The notes beneath the pieces are model-generated. The model was not told where the DNA came from, made no database searches, and saw only the letters and a program-made list of their open reading frames with translations. A DNA stretch of 34,505 nucleotides, from positions 1 through 34,505 of the forward strand of contig WQWL01000020.1 of NCBI GenBank assembly GCA_009785345.1, read 5' to 3'. The DNA is from Oscillospiraceae bacterium. GTDB taxonomy: Bacteria > Bacillota > Clostridia > Oscillospirales > Oscillospiraceae. Within the stretch, counting starts at the first letter, position 1. Each line of letters opens with the position of its first letter. A program made the position numbers and the translations under genes. Shown here piece after piece: positions 7,764 to 16,663 of this stretch.

Positions 7764-9706
7764 CGATCATTACCGCCTTCCCAAAACGAATCGTCTAAAT
7801 TTTCCCAGAACTTCTCATCTGGGTCTCCCCATTCATAGGTTTGATTGACACCACTTTGGGGTTCTTGATTATCATCCCATGAAAGATCATAATTGCCTTC
7901 ATCATTTTCACCGATATACTCTTCATCATACTCGTTTTTATATATTATTGAGCCACCACCACTAAATTTTGGACGCTTTGGTGCTTTAACAACAAAACTT
8001 GCATTCTGTCTTGTATCGGCAGCTTTAAAGAAGGCGAGCATTCCCCAACTGGCAACTAAACTCGTTCCCCCTCTTGACACAAACGGAAATGTAACGCCTG
8101 TGAATGGTAGTATATCCATTGAGCCAAGTACGTTTAACATCATTTGAAACACCATCATTGCAGACATTGCACAAGCCGCAATAACATAAAATGAGCTTCG
8201 TGCTTCATCGGCATAGCGCACTGTATAAACCGCATAGATTAATATGGCTATCACTGCAATCATTGCAACAATCAAGCCGAGTTCTTCACTTACCATTGCA
8301 AAGACTAAGTCAGAATCTGCAGCAAATATATTTTGAAACCAACCATTACCCGCACCTACACCAAATAGCCCTCCACTTGCTGCCGCAGTCATTGCACGTG
8401 TCTGCTGAAACCCTCCGGCAGTGTCAACATATTCCCATGCTCGTCCCCATGACGCAAAGCGTCCGATTATATGTGGTCTTGAGGTGAGCGCAATAAAACC
8501 TGCAAAGCCTGCACCGGCAACACTCAAGACGATTGTAGTAAAATCACCTGAGCGCAAAAAGGCAATAACAAGATAGGCAACAAAGAAAATCATCGCTGAG
8601 CCAAAGTCAACCATCAATGCAAGAAGCCCTAAGCATACTCCCATTAAGCCAACAAATGCAAATATATTTCTTCGTTTAAATAGGCGTTCTAGTGTCGCAG
8701 CGCCTGCAAATATTATCGCTATTTTTACAAATTCTACCGGTTGTACCGATATTCCGCCTATGACAATCCAACGTGTTGCTCCAAAGCGGTTAGTTCCAAG
8801 TACTAATGTAATTGCAAGCAAGAGTGGACCAATTATTGCGATTGGCCGACGGAATTTCTTAATTCTGTCGAGATCTCTCAAAAACCAGCCTATAGTGAAA
8901 AAGCCTATCACACCAAGAACTATAAACATTATTTGAGTCATAATGTCGGAAGGTACACTTGATGCTGTTACAGAAAGACCTATAGTTGTTAAGAAAAATC
9001 CGATTGTTTCTATTTCAAAGGCTACCCTCTTCAAGATACGCGTGATAATATAGCATGACCATGTAAGTATTATCAATGCTAAGAAGCTATATATAACTGC
9101 CGACGAAAATTGCTCATCAAGTGCAATATACAGTTGTAGAGCTAAGAACATTTGAAATAATGTCAGATATGCAATTGTTACACGCTGCTTATAGTATCGT
9201 CCGGGCTTTGTTCTGCTTACTGCTTGTTCATACTCATCAGTATTATCTGCGGCAATAAACGTTAACGGAATACCTCCCAGTTCAATGGTATCGCCTGAGT
9301 TAACAGGAACACCAATATCACCCTCAATTTTTTTTCCATTGACAATAACACCCGTTTTTGACTCAATGTCATAAACTTTCCAATTAGCTTTATCATCACG
9401 AATTAATGCAGCATGGTTTCGTGATATTGTTGGATAATCCGAAAAAACATCCGATGACTTAGCTCTGCCTATTATATTTTCCCATGAAAACATGTCAAGA
9501 ATTGTACCATTGGGAAATTTGAGCTGACCCCACAGTTCACTTTCGCTTCTTTCTCTAAACAGTGAGTGAGAACAACGAACAAGAATTATTATTGCCAGTA
9601 CAGGCAGAATAAACCGAATCATCATCGTTGCATATGATGACAAGCCTCCATCTAATCCTGCAGTAAATTCATTTATACGATATAATATATCACGTATAAT
9701 ATCCAC
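7760..9706 (-). CDS. FHA-domain/SEDS peptidoglycan polymerase fusion (RodA/FtsW/SpoVE family)
   Basis: Membrane glycosyltransferase that polymerises lipid II, 648 residues against about 370-420 for a plain RodA/FtsW. Order: one N-terminal membrane segment (about 25-45); a cytosolic FHA domain (about 60-135) with IIGR, the ISRNHA core and VNG, expected to bind phosphothreonine; then about ten membrane helices with the SEDS signatures QPVEFVK, VSEELG and FPFVSRGGTSL. An acidic, Trp-containing tail of about 75 residues ends the protein. Start is GTG, chosen because AAGAGG sits 7 nt upstream and no better start follows. The coupled class B PBP gene downstream is the likely partner. FHA suggests control by a Ser/Thr kinase that is not in this window. 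Confidence 0.93.
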   Translation of the reverse strand: MDIIRDILYRINEFTAGLDGGLSSYATMMIRFILPVLAIIILVRCSHSLFRERSESELWGQLKFPNGTILDMFSWENIIGRAKSSDVFSDYPTISRNHAALIRDDKANWKVYDIESKTGVIVNGKKIEGDIGVPVNSGDTIELGGIPLTFIAADNTDEYEQAVSRTKPGRYYKQRVTIAYLTLFQMFLALQLYIALDEQFSSAVIYSFLALIILTWSCYIITRILKRVAFEIETIGFFLTTIGLSVTASSVPSDIMTQIMFIVLGVIGFFTIGWFLRDLDRIKKFRRPIAIIGPLLLAITLVLGTNRFGATRWIVIGGISVQPVEFVKIAIIFAGAATLERLFKRRNIFAFVGLMGVCLGLLALMVDFGSAMIFFVAYLVIAFLRSGDFTTIVLSVAGAGFAGFIALTSRPHIIGRFASWGRAWEYVDTAGGFQQTRAMTAAASGGLFGVGAGNGWFQNIFAADSDLVFAMVSEELGLIVAMIAVIAILIYAVYTVRYADEARSSFYVIAACAMSAMMVFQMMLNVLGSMDILPFTGVTFPFVSRGGTSLVASWGMLAFFKAADTRQNASFVVKAPKRPKFSGGGSIIYKNEYDEEYIGENDEGNYDLSWDDNQEPQSGVNQTYEWGDPDEKFWENLDDSFWEGGNDR

Positions 9707-9754
9707 TTTTTTACCTCTTGTTTATTATTAAAATATATTGAACTTATTCCATAT

Positions 9755-9783
9755 ATTTTATCGCATTATTAAGGACAGGTCAA
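9755..9783 (-). promoter_or_regulatory. Predicted promoter of the FHA-SEDS/PBP operon
   Basis: On the minus strand TTGACC (9778-9783), a 17-nt spacer and TAAAAT (9755-9760), about 50 nt upstream of the GTG start. The -35 hexamer lies inside the 12-bp inverted repeat at 9771-9796, so any protein bound there would block polymerase. Consensus match only. Confidence 0.5.
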
Positions 9784-9796
9784 GTGACCTGTCCTT
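9771..9796. terminator. Perfect 12-bp hairpin between the EF-G-like gene and the wall operon
   Basis: Arms 9771-9782 (aaggacaggtca) and 9785-9796, separated by only 2 nt. It lies just past the end of the EF-G-like gene, where a terminator is expected. The downstream side on the minus strand (aataatgcgataaaat) has no clean T-run, so an intrinsic terminator is plausible but not certain. The same repeat contains the -35 box of the next operon, so an operator role is the main alternative. Confidence 0.55.
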
Positions 9797-9816
9797 ATCG
9801 CATAATATATTATCTA

Positions 9817-11868
9817 TTATTCTGCTTCTGTTAGATACTTGGATTCTTCTATGATTTTTTGTTGAATCGGCATTGGGGCTTCTTCATAGCGTGAAAACGC
9901 AATTGAGAATGAGCCTCTGCCTTGAGTCATTGAGCGTAAATCAATTGCATAGCTGGACATTTCGCCCATTGGCACTTCAGCTTCAACAACTTGCATTCCT
10001 TCAGCATTCATATTCATACCGAGCGGGCTTCCACGTCTTTTTGACAAATCGCTCATAATGTCGCCCATATAAGCATCAGGAATTGTTACTGATAATACCC
10101 CAATAGGTTCTAGCAATACAGGGTTTGCTTGAGGAACACCCTCTTTGAATGCTAGTTGTGCTGCAAGCTTAAATGCAAGCTCGTTAGAGTCTACGGAGTG
10201 ATAAGAACCATCAACAAGTGTTGCTTTTAGGAACACAAGTGGGTAACCGGCAAGTACGCCACGTTGAATACTTTCACGAAGACCTTTTTCAACAGCCGGG
10301 AAGAAGTTTCTTGGTACACTTCCACCAAAGATTTTTTCTTCAAATGTCAAATCTTCTGTATCACCGGCTTCAAATTCGATAACAACATCACCGAATTGAC
10401 CCGCGCCACCTGATTGTTTCTTATGTCTACCACGTACAGAAACTTTTTTACGGATTTTTTCACGATATGGTACACGTGCCGGGTTAAGTTCAACTTCAAC
10501 ACCGAATTTATCTTTTAGTTTTGCACATAGAACATCAAGTTGAATGTCACCTGCACCCGAAAGAACAAGTTGCCTCGTTTCAGGGTTATTTACAAATGTA
10601 AATGTTACATCCTCTTCACCAAGTCTGCCAAGACCTTGAGCTATTTTGTCTTCTTGTCCCTTTGTCTTTGGAGAAATAGCCATAGCATAACATGGAGGTG
10701 TAAAGTCAATTTTCTTTGCAGTAATTTTTGTCTTAGAATCACTCAAAGAATCATTTGTTTTTGTATCAGAAAGTTTAGATGCTGCAGCTAGGTCACCGCA
10801 TATAACTTCTTTGGTTTCAATGTTCTTCTTGCCTTGCATTTTGAACATATTACCCATTTTTTCTGACGTACCTGTCCGAGTATTAACTAATTGCATGTCC
10901 GATGTGATTTTACCTGACAATACTTTAAACAAACTGAATTTGCCATACTGGTCAGATAATGTTTTATAGACAATAGCACAGGTCGTGCCGTTTGGATCGA
11001 CTACCAGTTCTTCACCTTCTTCGGTAAATTCATTTCTGTCAAGTGGTGACGGGAAGAAATCCGCAATTGCATCAAGTAGTGGAATTGTTCCGAGACCTGT
11101 TGTTGCGCAGCCACAAAATACAGGGAAGAATGTAAGGTCTTTAAGACCAATTTTTACACCCTTGATAACTTCATCTGTTGTATATTCTTCGCCATATTTT
11201 TCCATGAGTTCTTCGCATGTTTCTGCGATACTCTCGTTAAAGATTTCATAATATGCCTCTAGTTCATCTGCCATACTGTCCGGCACAGGGATTTCTTTTT
11301 GTTTGCCACCTTCGAAACTATAAGCTTTACGATAAACTAGGTCATAAACTCCTTCGACTTTTCCTGAAGCGTTTTTAACAGGAACCGTTAATGGACATAC
11401 GGATGTACCGTATTTATCTCTCAGTGCTTCTAAAACTGTATCAAAGTCACCGTTTTCTTCATCAACTTTTGATATATATGCTGCTCTTGGAAGCTTATTT
11501 GCAGATAAAACGCTCCATCCCTTCTCAAACCCAACACTAATACCGTCTTTCGCTGTACACATCACGATACCTGCATCGGCAACACGCAATGCTTCAAGTA
11601 CTTCACCTGCAAAATCGAAAAATCCGGGCGTATCCAGAATATTCATTTTGCAGCCTTTGTGTTCAGTAAACATTGTTGCAAGGTATATGGTTATTTGACG
11701 CTTGATTTCTTCAGAGTCTGAATCGCCTACAGTATTACCGTCAGTTACTTTTCCGAGTCTGTCAGAAGAGCCTGTTAAGAAAAGCATACTCTCGGCAAGA
11801 CTTGTCTTTCCGCTACTTCCGTGTCCGAGAAGTGCAATATTGCGAATTTTTTCTGTGGTATATGGCAT
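9817..11868 (-). CDS. Elongation factor G-like translational GTPase
   Basis: Soluble GTPase of 683 residues with EF-G architecture. The G domain comes first (P-loop GHGSSGKT near residue 15), then domain II, domain III with a family-typical insertion, domain IV with the GRHKKQSGGAGQFGD stretch, and domain V. The subgroup is EF-G-like rather than canonical FusA. The G3 motif reads DTPGFFDF where EF-G has DTPGHVDF, so the catalytic His is Phe, and G4 reads SKVD instead of NKMD. Related EF-G-like proteins often have Tyr at the His position. Its role is unclear; ribosome-linked GTPase activity with altered hydrolysis is the natural guess. It is not in a str operon, which also argues against it being the housekeeping EF-G. 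RBS AAGGGG precedes the ATG. Confidence 0.9.
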   Translation of the reverse strand: MPYTTEKIRNIALLGHGSSGKTSLAESMLFLTGSSDRLGKVTDGNTVGDSDSEEIKRQITIYLATMFTEHKGCKMNILDTPGFFDFAGEVLEALRVADAGIVMCTAKDGISVGFEKGWSVLSANKLPRAAYISKVDEENGDFDTVLEALRDKYGTSVCPLTVPVKNASGKVEGVYDLVYRKAYSFEGGKQKEIPVPDSMADELEAYYEIFNESIAETCEELMEKYGEEYTTDEVIKGVKIGLKDLTFFPVFCGCATTGLGTIPLLDAIADFFPSPLDRNEFTEEGEELVVDPNGTTCAIVYKTLSDQYGKFSLFKVLSGKITSDMQLVNTRTGTSEKMGNMFKMQGKKNIETKEVICGDLAAASKLSDTKTNDSLSDSKTKITAKKIDFTPPCYAMAISPKTKGQEDKIAQGLGRLGEEDVTFTFVNNPETRQLVLSGAGDIQLDVLCAKLKDKFGVEVELNPARVPYREKIRKKVSVRGRHKKQSGGAGQFGDVVIEFEAGDTEDLTFEEKIFGGSVPRNFFPAVEKGLRESIQRGVLAGYPLVFLKATLVDGSYHSVDSNELAFKLAAQLAFKEGVPQANPVLLEPIGVLSVTIPDAYMGDIMSDLSKRRGSPLGMNMNAEGMQVVEAEVPMGEMSSYAIDLRSMTQGRGSFSIAFSRYEEAPMPIQQKIIEESKYLTEAE

Positions 11869-11907
11869 ATTTTTGTCCCCTTACGATATAAATTTGCAGT
11901 GGTAAAA

Positions 11908-11936
11908 ATTATATACTATTAATGTATAGAATACAA
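11908..11936 (-). promoter_or_regulatory. Predicted promoter of the EF-G-like gene
   Basis: Minus-strand TTGTAT (11931-11936), a 17-nt spacer and a perfect TATAAT (11908-11913), about 40 nt upstream of the start codon. Consensus match only. Confidence 0.55.
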
Positions 11937-12002
11937 TAGTAAATTCAATGATTTGAGGTTTAGCGTCCCAAGTTTTAAAAGTTTTAAATTCATTATGTTA
12001 AC

Positions 12003-12020
12003 AACTAACCCCTAGACCCT
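12003..12020. repeat. Copy of a CCCCTA-type repeat at a gene 3' end
   Basis: The stretch aactaacccctagaccct overlaps the stop codon of the pseudo-P-type ATPase gene. It closely matches the tandem repeat just after metK at 15403-15434. Confidence 0.6.
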
Positions 12021-14556
12021 ATTTTTTAAGTCTCACATAGCCGCAAACAATTAGCACTGTTGCAAGCATGCAAAGCATAAAAATAACAAGATTTCCGGGA
12101 CTTGCCGATTGAAGCGCACCGGTCCAGCATATGTAAAACATAATGAGAACCCCTAAACCCGCTGATACAATTGAAAGTATTGACGCAAAAAACGCAGCTG
12201 CCCTAAGCAGTCTACCAGACGTTATCGCTTCAGCGAACGGATTTAGTCCCTCTCGTAATAATATAGCTGACATTCTTCCCGGTTTTTCTGAGTGTAAATC
12301 TGAAATGCTATATGAATTTTTTGCCGGAATGAATACGAAACTATCGAATGGAACTTTGAATTTTTGACCAACCATTGCTGGTGTGACATTAAAGTCGCGC
12401 ATTGCAAAGTAAAGATCAATTCTCCACTTTAACATTGATATTAATGCACTCTGAACTGAAGGAAGTGGTTTATAGTCAACCGCAAACATCGCCACCAGTC
12501 TATTGTCCACAGCTGTATAAACAGCATTTTTCATATTTGTATCGTCAGGAACGCGGACATGATGCAAATTCATAAATGCAGCTGAACCTGTCGTCACTTT
12601 TTGACCTCTAATCGTTCCTGCAATACCACTTTCATGATACTCAAAATCATCTACTTCTATTGAACTCAACCCTTGTTGCTTGAGTACCTCAGTAAATAAT
12701 CCGGTTAGTCCAGAACCTGATGACATTATTAGACTCGCTGTATATCTTATTGAGTGTTCCGGAGATGCTCCATCATACACCTTTACTCCACTTAGTTTTA
12801 ACATTCCCGGTGGAAACAAATCGTCATCTGTTACACATACGCCATCTGTATAATGAATATCATCGGCACCACCCCATCCCGCTAATGCAACACCTGACTT
12901 CCTAGTTGATTTAACCATCGTAATAAATGGTATTGAAAATGCCAGCAATGCAGAAAATGGTGCCGCAGCGGCTAACAACGCTGACAATATATGCAGTGTG
13001 TAGATAAACATACCATCTCTAAAAATAATAATTAGAATTGTTAAAAGTAGAGAAGCAACTAGTAGTATTGGTGTAGCAACTCGATATGTAACTTCAGATA
13101 TATCCGGTTGCATTAAGTTGTTATAAAAGCCATCTGTGCGATTATATACTTTTTTAAGTATAGTTTTGTCAATATCCTCGTTATACTCAGCTTGTACACC
13201 ATATGGCTCGTTTGACCCAATTGCAGTTTTCAATGAGTCTGTTATTGCACGTAAGTTATACTTTTCTGCATGAGCAGCAAATGTTATTGATAGGGCTGAT
13301 ACCACACAAAAAGGCAATGGCAAGTGCAGTAGTTCCAGGTCTGATGCCATAGTAAATATCATAATAAATATTGGTGATAGTACCGAGAATGCACATGAGA
13401 ATAATATCAGTGTTTCTGCATTTGGTTCACCTTTTTTCAGAAAATCAAAACCTCTGACTAAAACATCTGAGCAAAGCATCATTACAATTAGTAAGCAAAT
13501 CGTAAGTATGCTGGCAGCAATATTCATATTGTGTCCAATGCCAAAAGGCAAAATCAGTCCGGCTTCAAAAGCAAAGGTCACAACCAGCATGAATATTGTT
13601 GTTACCGATGCTGGAATAACTCTAATAGATATCGAATTGCAAGCTCTCGCAAACTTTCGCACTGCATTCTTTAACGGTGGTTCCACAGGCAGATCTTCTT
13701 CGGTCAACACTTGCTCATTCTGATTTTCGAACATACTCATCGATGAATCCATGTTATGCTCGTGAGTGTGTGTTTTTGCACCTCTATTGAACAGATTCGC
13801 AAAACTCCACTTCGGTTTCATTTGTAGTTCTTCATCGTGGAAATGTTCATCATTAAATAGATTTGTCTCTTGGAATACTCTGGTTTCCTGATTTTGCAAT
13901 GAGTCCATGTCTCGCTCTTTATAGGAATCCTCGCGAAATTGATCAAATAAAATTATCGGATTATCGTTATGGGCTGGTTCTTCTTGTAATTCTTGGCTTG
14001 AATTTACTTTTGTACTTGATTGTTCTATATTAATTGGGAAAACAGAGTCTTCAGAATTATCAACATCACTTGGTGGTGATTTCATAGGTATTGATGGCAC
14101 TGTGTCCATAGTTGTCCCGAATAATGACACTGAATCATCAAGCCTTTGCACTCTCTCATCATCAGCAATGGGAGTAAGTATTATCGGCAACTCATCAGTC
14201 TCGTCGAAATCAGGCTCAAATATTGAGCTATCAACTGCCTGATTTACATCATATTCTGCACTTAAACTTGGAACACTTCCGGCACGTACATTATCACTTT
14301 GATTTAACTCATTATGCAAATCATTTATATCAAAACCACCAGCAGATGTTCGTGCTGTTGCATCAGCTATTGTTTTCGGCTCGTACTGTTCTTCTGCTTC
14401 TCTGAGTATCCTGTCCGCTTTTTCTTGTAGCACATCATGTGGAGTTTTTTTGTCACCGTTAATAAAAGCTGAACCTTTAACCTCAGCTAAAATAGACCCG
14501 AATGAAAAACCATCGTTTTCATCAGTCCCGCCGGAGAATTTGAATTCATCAGACAT
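12019..14556 (-). CDS. P-type ATPase-like membrane protein lacking catalytic residues (predicted pseudoenzyme)
   Basis: 845 residues, not a named family I recognise. Residues 1 to ~310 are acidic, low complexity and probably disordered and cytosolic. From ~317 the order matches a P1B-type ATPase: four membrane helices, a short cytosolic segment, two helices, a large cytosolic region, then two C-terminal helices. The helix-6 segment APFSALLAF (Pro533) with SGVALAG after it parallels the CPC-ALGLAT and GILIKG segments, but both Cys are missing. Where DKTGT should be, the protein has VCVTDDDLF, with Thr576 at the phosphorylated Asp. The DxFxxHxxGIxGxxxGxxVxxG pattern of the nucleotide-binding domain persists. 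The TGD motif reads MRD, GDGxND is gone, and the loop between helices 4 and 5 is short with no TGE. RBS AAGGGA is good. It follows rlmB by 29 nt, probably on the same transcript. Confidence 0.7.
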   Translation of the reverse strand: MSDEFKFSGGTDENDGFSFGSILAEVKGSAFINGDKKTPHDVLQEKADRILREAEEQYEPKTIADATARTSAGGFDINDLHNELNQSDNVRAGSVPSLSAEYDVNQAVDSSIFEPDFDETDELPIILTPIADDERVQRLDDSVSLFGTTMDTVPSIPMKSPPSDVDNSEDSVFPINIEQSSTKVNSSQELQEEPAHNDNPIILFDQFREDSYKERDMDSLQNQETRVFQETNLFNDEHFHDEELQMKPKWSFANLFNRGAKTHTHEHNMDSSMSMFENQNEQVLTEEDLPVEPPLKNAVRKFARACNSISIRVIPASVTTIFMLVVTFAFEAGLILPFGIGHNMNIAASILTICLLIVMMLCSDVLVRGFDFLKKGEPNAETLILFSCAFSVLSPIFIMIFTMASDLELLHLPLPFCVVSALSITFAAHAEKYNLRAITDSLKTAIGSNEPYGVQAEYNEDIDKTILKKVYNRTDGFYNNLMQPDISEVTYRVATPILLVASLLLTILIIIFRDGMFIYTLHILSALLAAAAPFSALLAFSIPFITMVKSTRKSGVALAGWGGADDIHYTDGVCVTDDDLFPPGMLKLSGVKVYDGASPEHSIRYTASLIMSSGSGLTGLFTEVLKQQGLSSIEVDDFEYHESGIAGTIRGQKVTTGSAAFMNLHHVRVPDDTNMKNAVYTAVDNRLVAMFAVDYKPLPSVQSALISMLKWRIDLYFAMRDFNVTPAMVGQKFKVPFDSFVFIPAKNSYSISDLHSEKPGRMSAILLREGLNPFAEAITSGRLLRAAAFFASILSIVSAGLGVLIMFYICWTGALQSASPGNLVIFMLCMLATVLIVCGYVRLKK

Positions 14557-14585
14557 AACAGTACTATCCCTTCATAAAAAGCTTA

Positions 14586-15347
14586 TTAACCTTTACGCTG
14601 TCTGACAGTTTCGTATAGAAGTACTGCTGCAGACACAGATGCGTTAAGCGATGAAAGATTTCCATTCATAGGAATATTTACCTTATGGTCACAGTTTTCG
14701 CTAATAAGACGGCTGATTCCTGTTCCTTCAGAACCGATTACAAATGCAGTAGCAGATTTAAAGTCAGACTCCCACAGAGACTTTTCACCATCCATGGTTG
14801 CTGCAGAAACCCAAACCCCGGCTTTTTTAAGTTCCTTAATTGCTGCCGTAAGATTTGACACACGCGCAATTGCCATATGGAATATCGCACCGCTTGATGC
14901 CTTCGCTACAGTAGCGTTAACCCCTGCACTCCTGCGCTTCGGGATAATAACACCATGTGCACCTGTTGCCTCACAAGTTCTTATTATTGCACCGAGATTA
15001 TGCGGATCTGATATTTCATCACAAATAATAACAAGTGGCTCTTCACCTCGCTGCTTTGCGATAGCAAGTATATCGTCAATAGATACATATTGTGCATATG
15101 CAGCCATTGCAATGACACCTTGATGTGAGTTAGTGACACTCATAAAATCCAACTTACGCTTATCAGCATCAACAACAACTATACCTACAGCACGAGCCTT
15201 TGAGGCTATATGCTTAAGTGTTGAATCAACTTCACCCTTTAAGATGAAAATCTTATCAATATTTGCCCCAGAACGCAACGCCTCAATAACAGCATTACGC
15301 CCCTCAATTATACCCTCTCGCCTATCGTTTTCCAACTCAACGGACAT
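14586..15347 (-). CDS. rlmB: 23S rRNA 2'-O-methyltransferase, RlmB/TrmH (SpoU) family
   Basis: SAM-dependent rRNA ribose methyltransferase of the SPOUT class. About 253 residues from the ATG chosen here. The N-terminal substrate-binding domain begins EGRNAVIEALRSG. The SPOUT knot domain carries EISDPHNLGAIIRTCEATGAHGVI (motif 1), the FVIGSEGTGISRL stretch (motif 2) and PMNGNLSSLNASVSAAVLLYE (motif 3). An upstream in-frame GTG at 15380 would add 11 residues. I prefer the ATG at 15347 because AAAGGA lies upstream of it in a sequence context shared with several other genes in the window. The target is probably a conserved 23S guanosine such as G2251, by family. It lies downstream of metK, which makes its cofactor. 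Confidence 0.92.
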   Translation of the reverse strand: MSVELENDRREGIIEGRNAVIEALRSGANIDKIFILKGEVDSTLKHIASKARAVGIVVVDADKRKLDFMSVTNSHQGVIAMAAYAQYVSIDDILAIAKQRGEEPLVIICDEISDPHNLGAIIRTCEATGAHGVIIPKRRSAGVNATVAKASSGAIFHMAIARVSNLTAAIKELKKAGVWVSAATMDGEKSLWESDFKSATAFVIGSEGTGISRLISENCDHKVNIPMNGNLSSLNASVSAAVLLYETVRQRKG

Positions 15348-15402
15348 ATTTATAACGATTCCTTTCACTAAGCAAATCACAAAACAACTATAAAATCAGA
15401 AA

Positions 15403-15434
15403 CTAACCCCTAAACCCTAGCCCCTAAACCCTAA
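15403..15434. repeat. Tandem 14-bp CCCCTAAACCCTAR repeat after metK
   Basis: Two adjacent units, cccctaaaccctag (15407-15420) and cccctaaaccctaa (15421-15434), preceded by ctaa and ending one base from the metK stop codon. On the transcribed strand this is a G-rich TAGGGTTTAGGGG stretch. A related single copy ends the gene at 12019. Confidence 0.85.
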
Positions 15435-15435
15435 T

Positions 15436-16596
15436 CTACAGATAACTTTTAAGCTGCTCTACCATGTCTAGTTTTTCCCATGGAAAACCTTCATTTTCAC
15501 GTCCAAAATGACCATATGCAGCAGTGGATTTGTAAATCGGTCTCAGCAGATCGAGCTTTTGAATAATCCTTGATGGTCTAAAATCAAAGTTTTCTTTTAT
15601 AATATCAGCAATACGTTCATCAGAAAACACACCCGTACCTCTTGTGTCAATATGGACAGACACGGGTTGTGCAACTCCGATTGCATATGCAAGCTCAATT
15701 TGGCAAGCTTTTGCAAGACCTGCAGCTACAAGGTTTTTGGTTACATAGCGTGCCATATACGCTGCACTGCGGTCTACTTTTGAAGGATCTTTTCCAGAGA
15801 ATGCACCGCCACCGTGACTTGCGTAACCACCATAAGTATCAACAATTATTTTACGTCCTGTTAAACCTGAGTCACCAACCGGACCTCCAATTACAAAACG
15901 CCCTGTAGGGTTTACATATATCTTCGTATCCTTGGTTATCAGATGTGCCGGAATTGTTGGCTTTATGACGCAATCAGTAATGGCTTCACGAAGTTTGTCA
16001 ATTTCAATATCAGGGTCATGTTGAGTTGATACAACAATTGCAGGAACAGAAATTACATTGCGGTTTTCATCGTACTCTACAGTAACTTGACTTTTTCCAT
16101 CAGGTCTAACAAATTTCAGTTCGCCACTTTTTCTTACATCAGCTAACTTTTTTGTGAGCGCATGAGAGAAAGCTAATGGCGCCGGCATGTACTCTGGTGT
16201 TTCATCACATGCAAAACCGAACATCATACCCTGATCTCCGGCACCTTTCTCGTCAGCATCATCATGCGCATTATTAACACCCATTGCTATATCCGGGCTT
16301 TGCTCATCAATTGTTGTCATTACTGCTGAACCTTTATAATCAAATCCAAGTTCCGGTTCAACATATCCAATTTCACGTACTGTGTCACGTACAACATTTG
16401 GTATATCTACATATGTACTTGTTGTTATTTCTCCCATTACAAGCACCATTCCCGTTGTGCATATAGTTTCACAAGCCACACGAGCAGTAATATCCCCTGC
16501 AAGTATCGCATCTAGTACTGCATCTGATATTTGATCACAAACTTTATCTGGATGCCCTTCTGTAACTGATTCTGATGTAAATATTCTGTTTGACAT
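15436..16596 (-). CDS. metK: S-adenosylmethionine synthase
   Basis: Makes S-adenosylmethionine from methionine and ATP; cytosolic tetramer. 386 residues from the ATG used here, typical for MetK. Motifs: [16 protein letters not shown] near the N terminus, [16 protein letters not shown] (the loop over the active site), and [19 protein letters not shown] in the second half. A longer in-frame version would add 14 residues starting with MIDYNEY. That segment is not part of the family, and AAGGAG lies just upstream of the ATG at 16596. No SAM riboswitch fits in the 67 nt to the citrate synthase gene upstream, so metK is probably transcribed from the citrate synthase promoter or a weak local one. 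Confidence 0.96.
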   Translation of the reverse strand: MSNRIFTSESVTEGHPDKVCDQISDAVLDAILAGDITARVACETICTTGMVLVMGEITTSTYVDIPNVVRDTVREIGYVEPELGFDYKGSAVMTTIDEQSPDIAMGVNNAHDDADEKGAGDQGMMFGFACDETPEYMPAPLAFSHALTKKLADVRKSGELKFVRPDGKSQVTVEYDENRNVISVPAIVVSTQHDPDIEIDKLREAITDCVIKPTIPAHLITKDTKIYVNPTGRFVIGGPVGDSGLTGRKIIVDTYGGYASHGGGAFSGKDPSKVDRSAAYMARYVTKNLVAAGLAKACQIELAYAIGVAQPVSVHIDTRGTGVFSDERIADIIKENFDFRPSRIIQKLDLLRPIYKSTAAYGHFGRENEGFPWEKLDMVEQLKSYL

Positions 16597-16663
16597 GCTA
16601 ATTTTTCTCCTTCGATTGTATTCGTTATAGTCAATCAACTGTTTTGTTATTTAGTGTTTAGTA

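Noticed and set aside
15403-15434. Eukaryotic telomere contamination
   Set aside because: Only two 14-bp units, flanked on both sides by intact bacterial genes in one operon-like series.
16597-16663. SAM riboswitch ahead of metK
   Set aside because: The gap is 67 nt and none of the conserved SAM-I features could be found.
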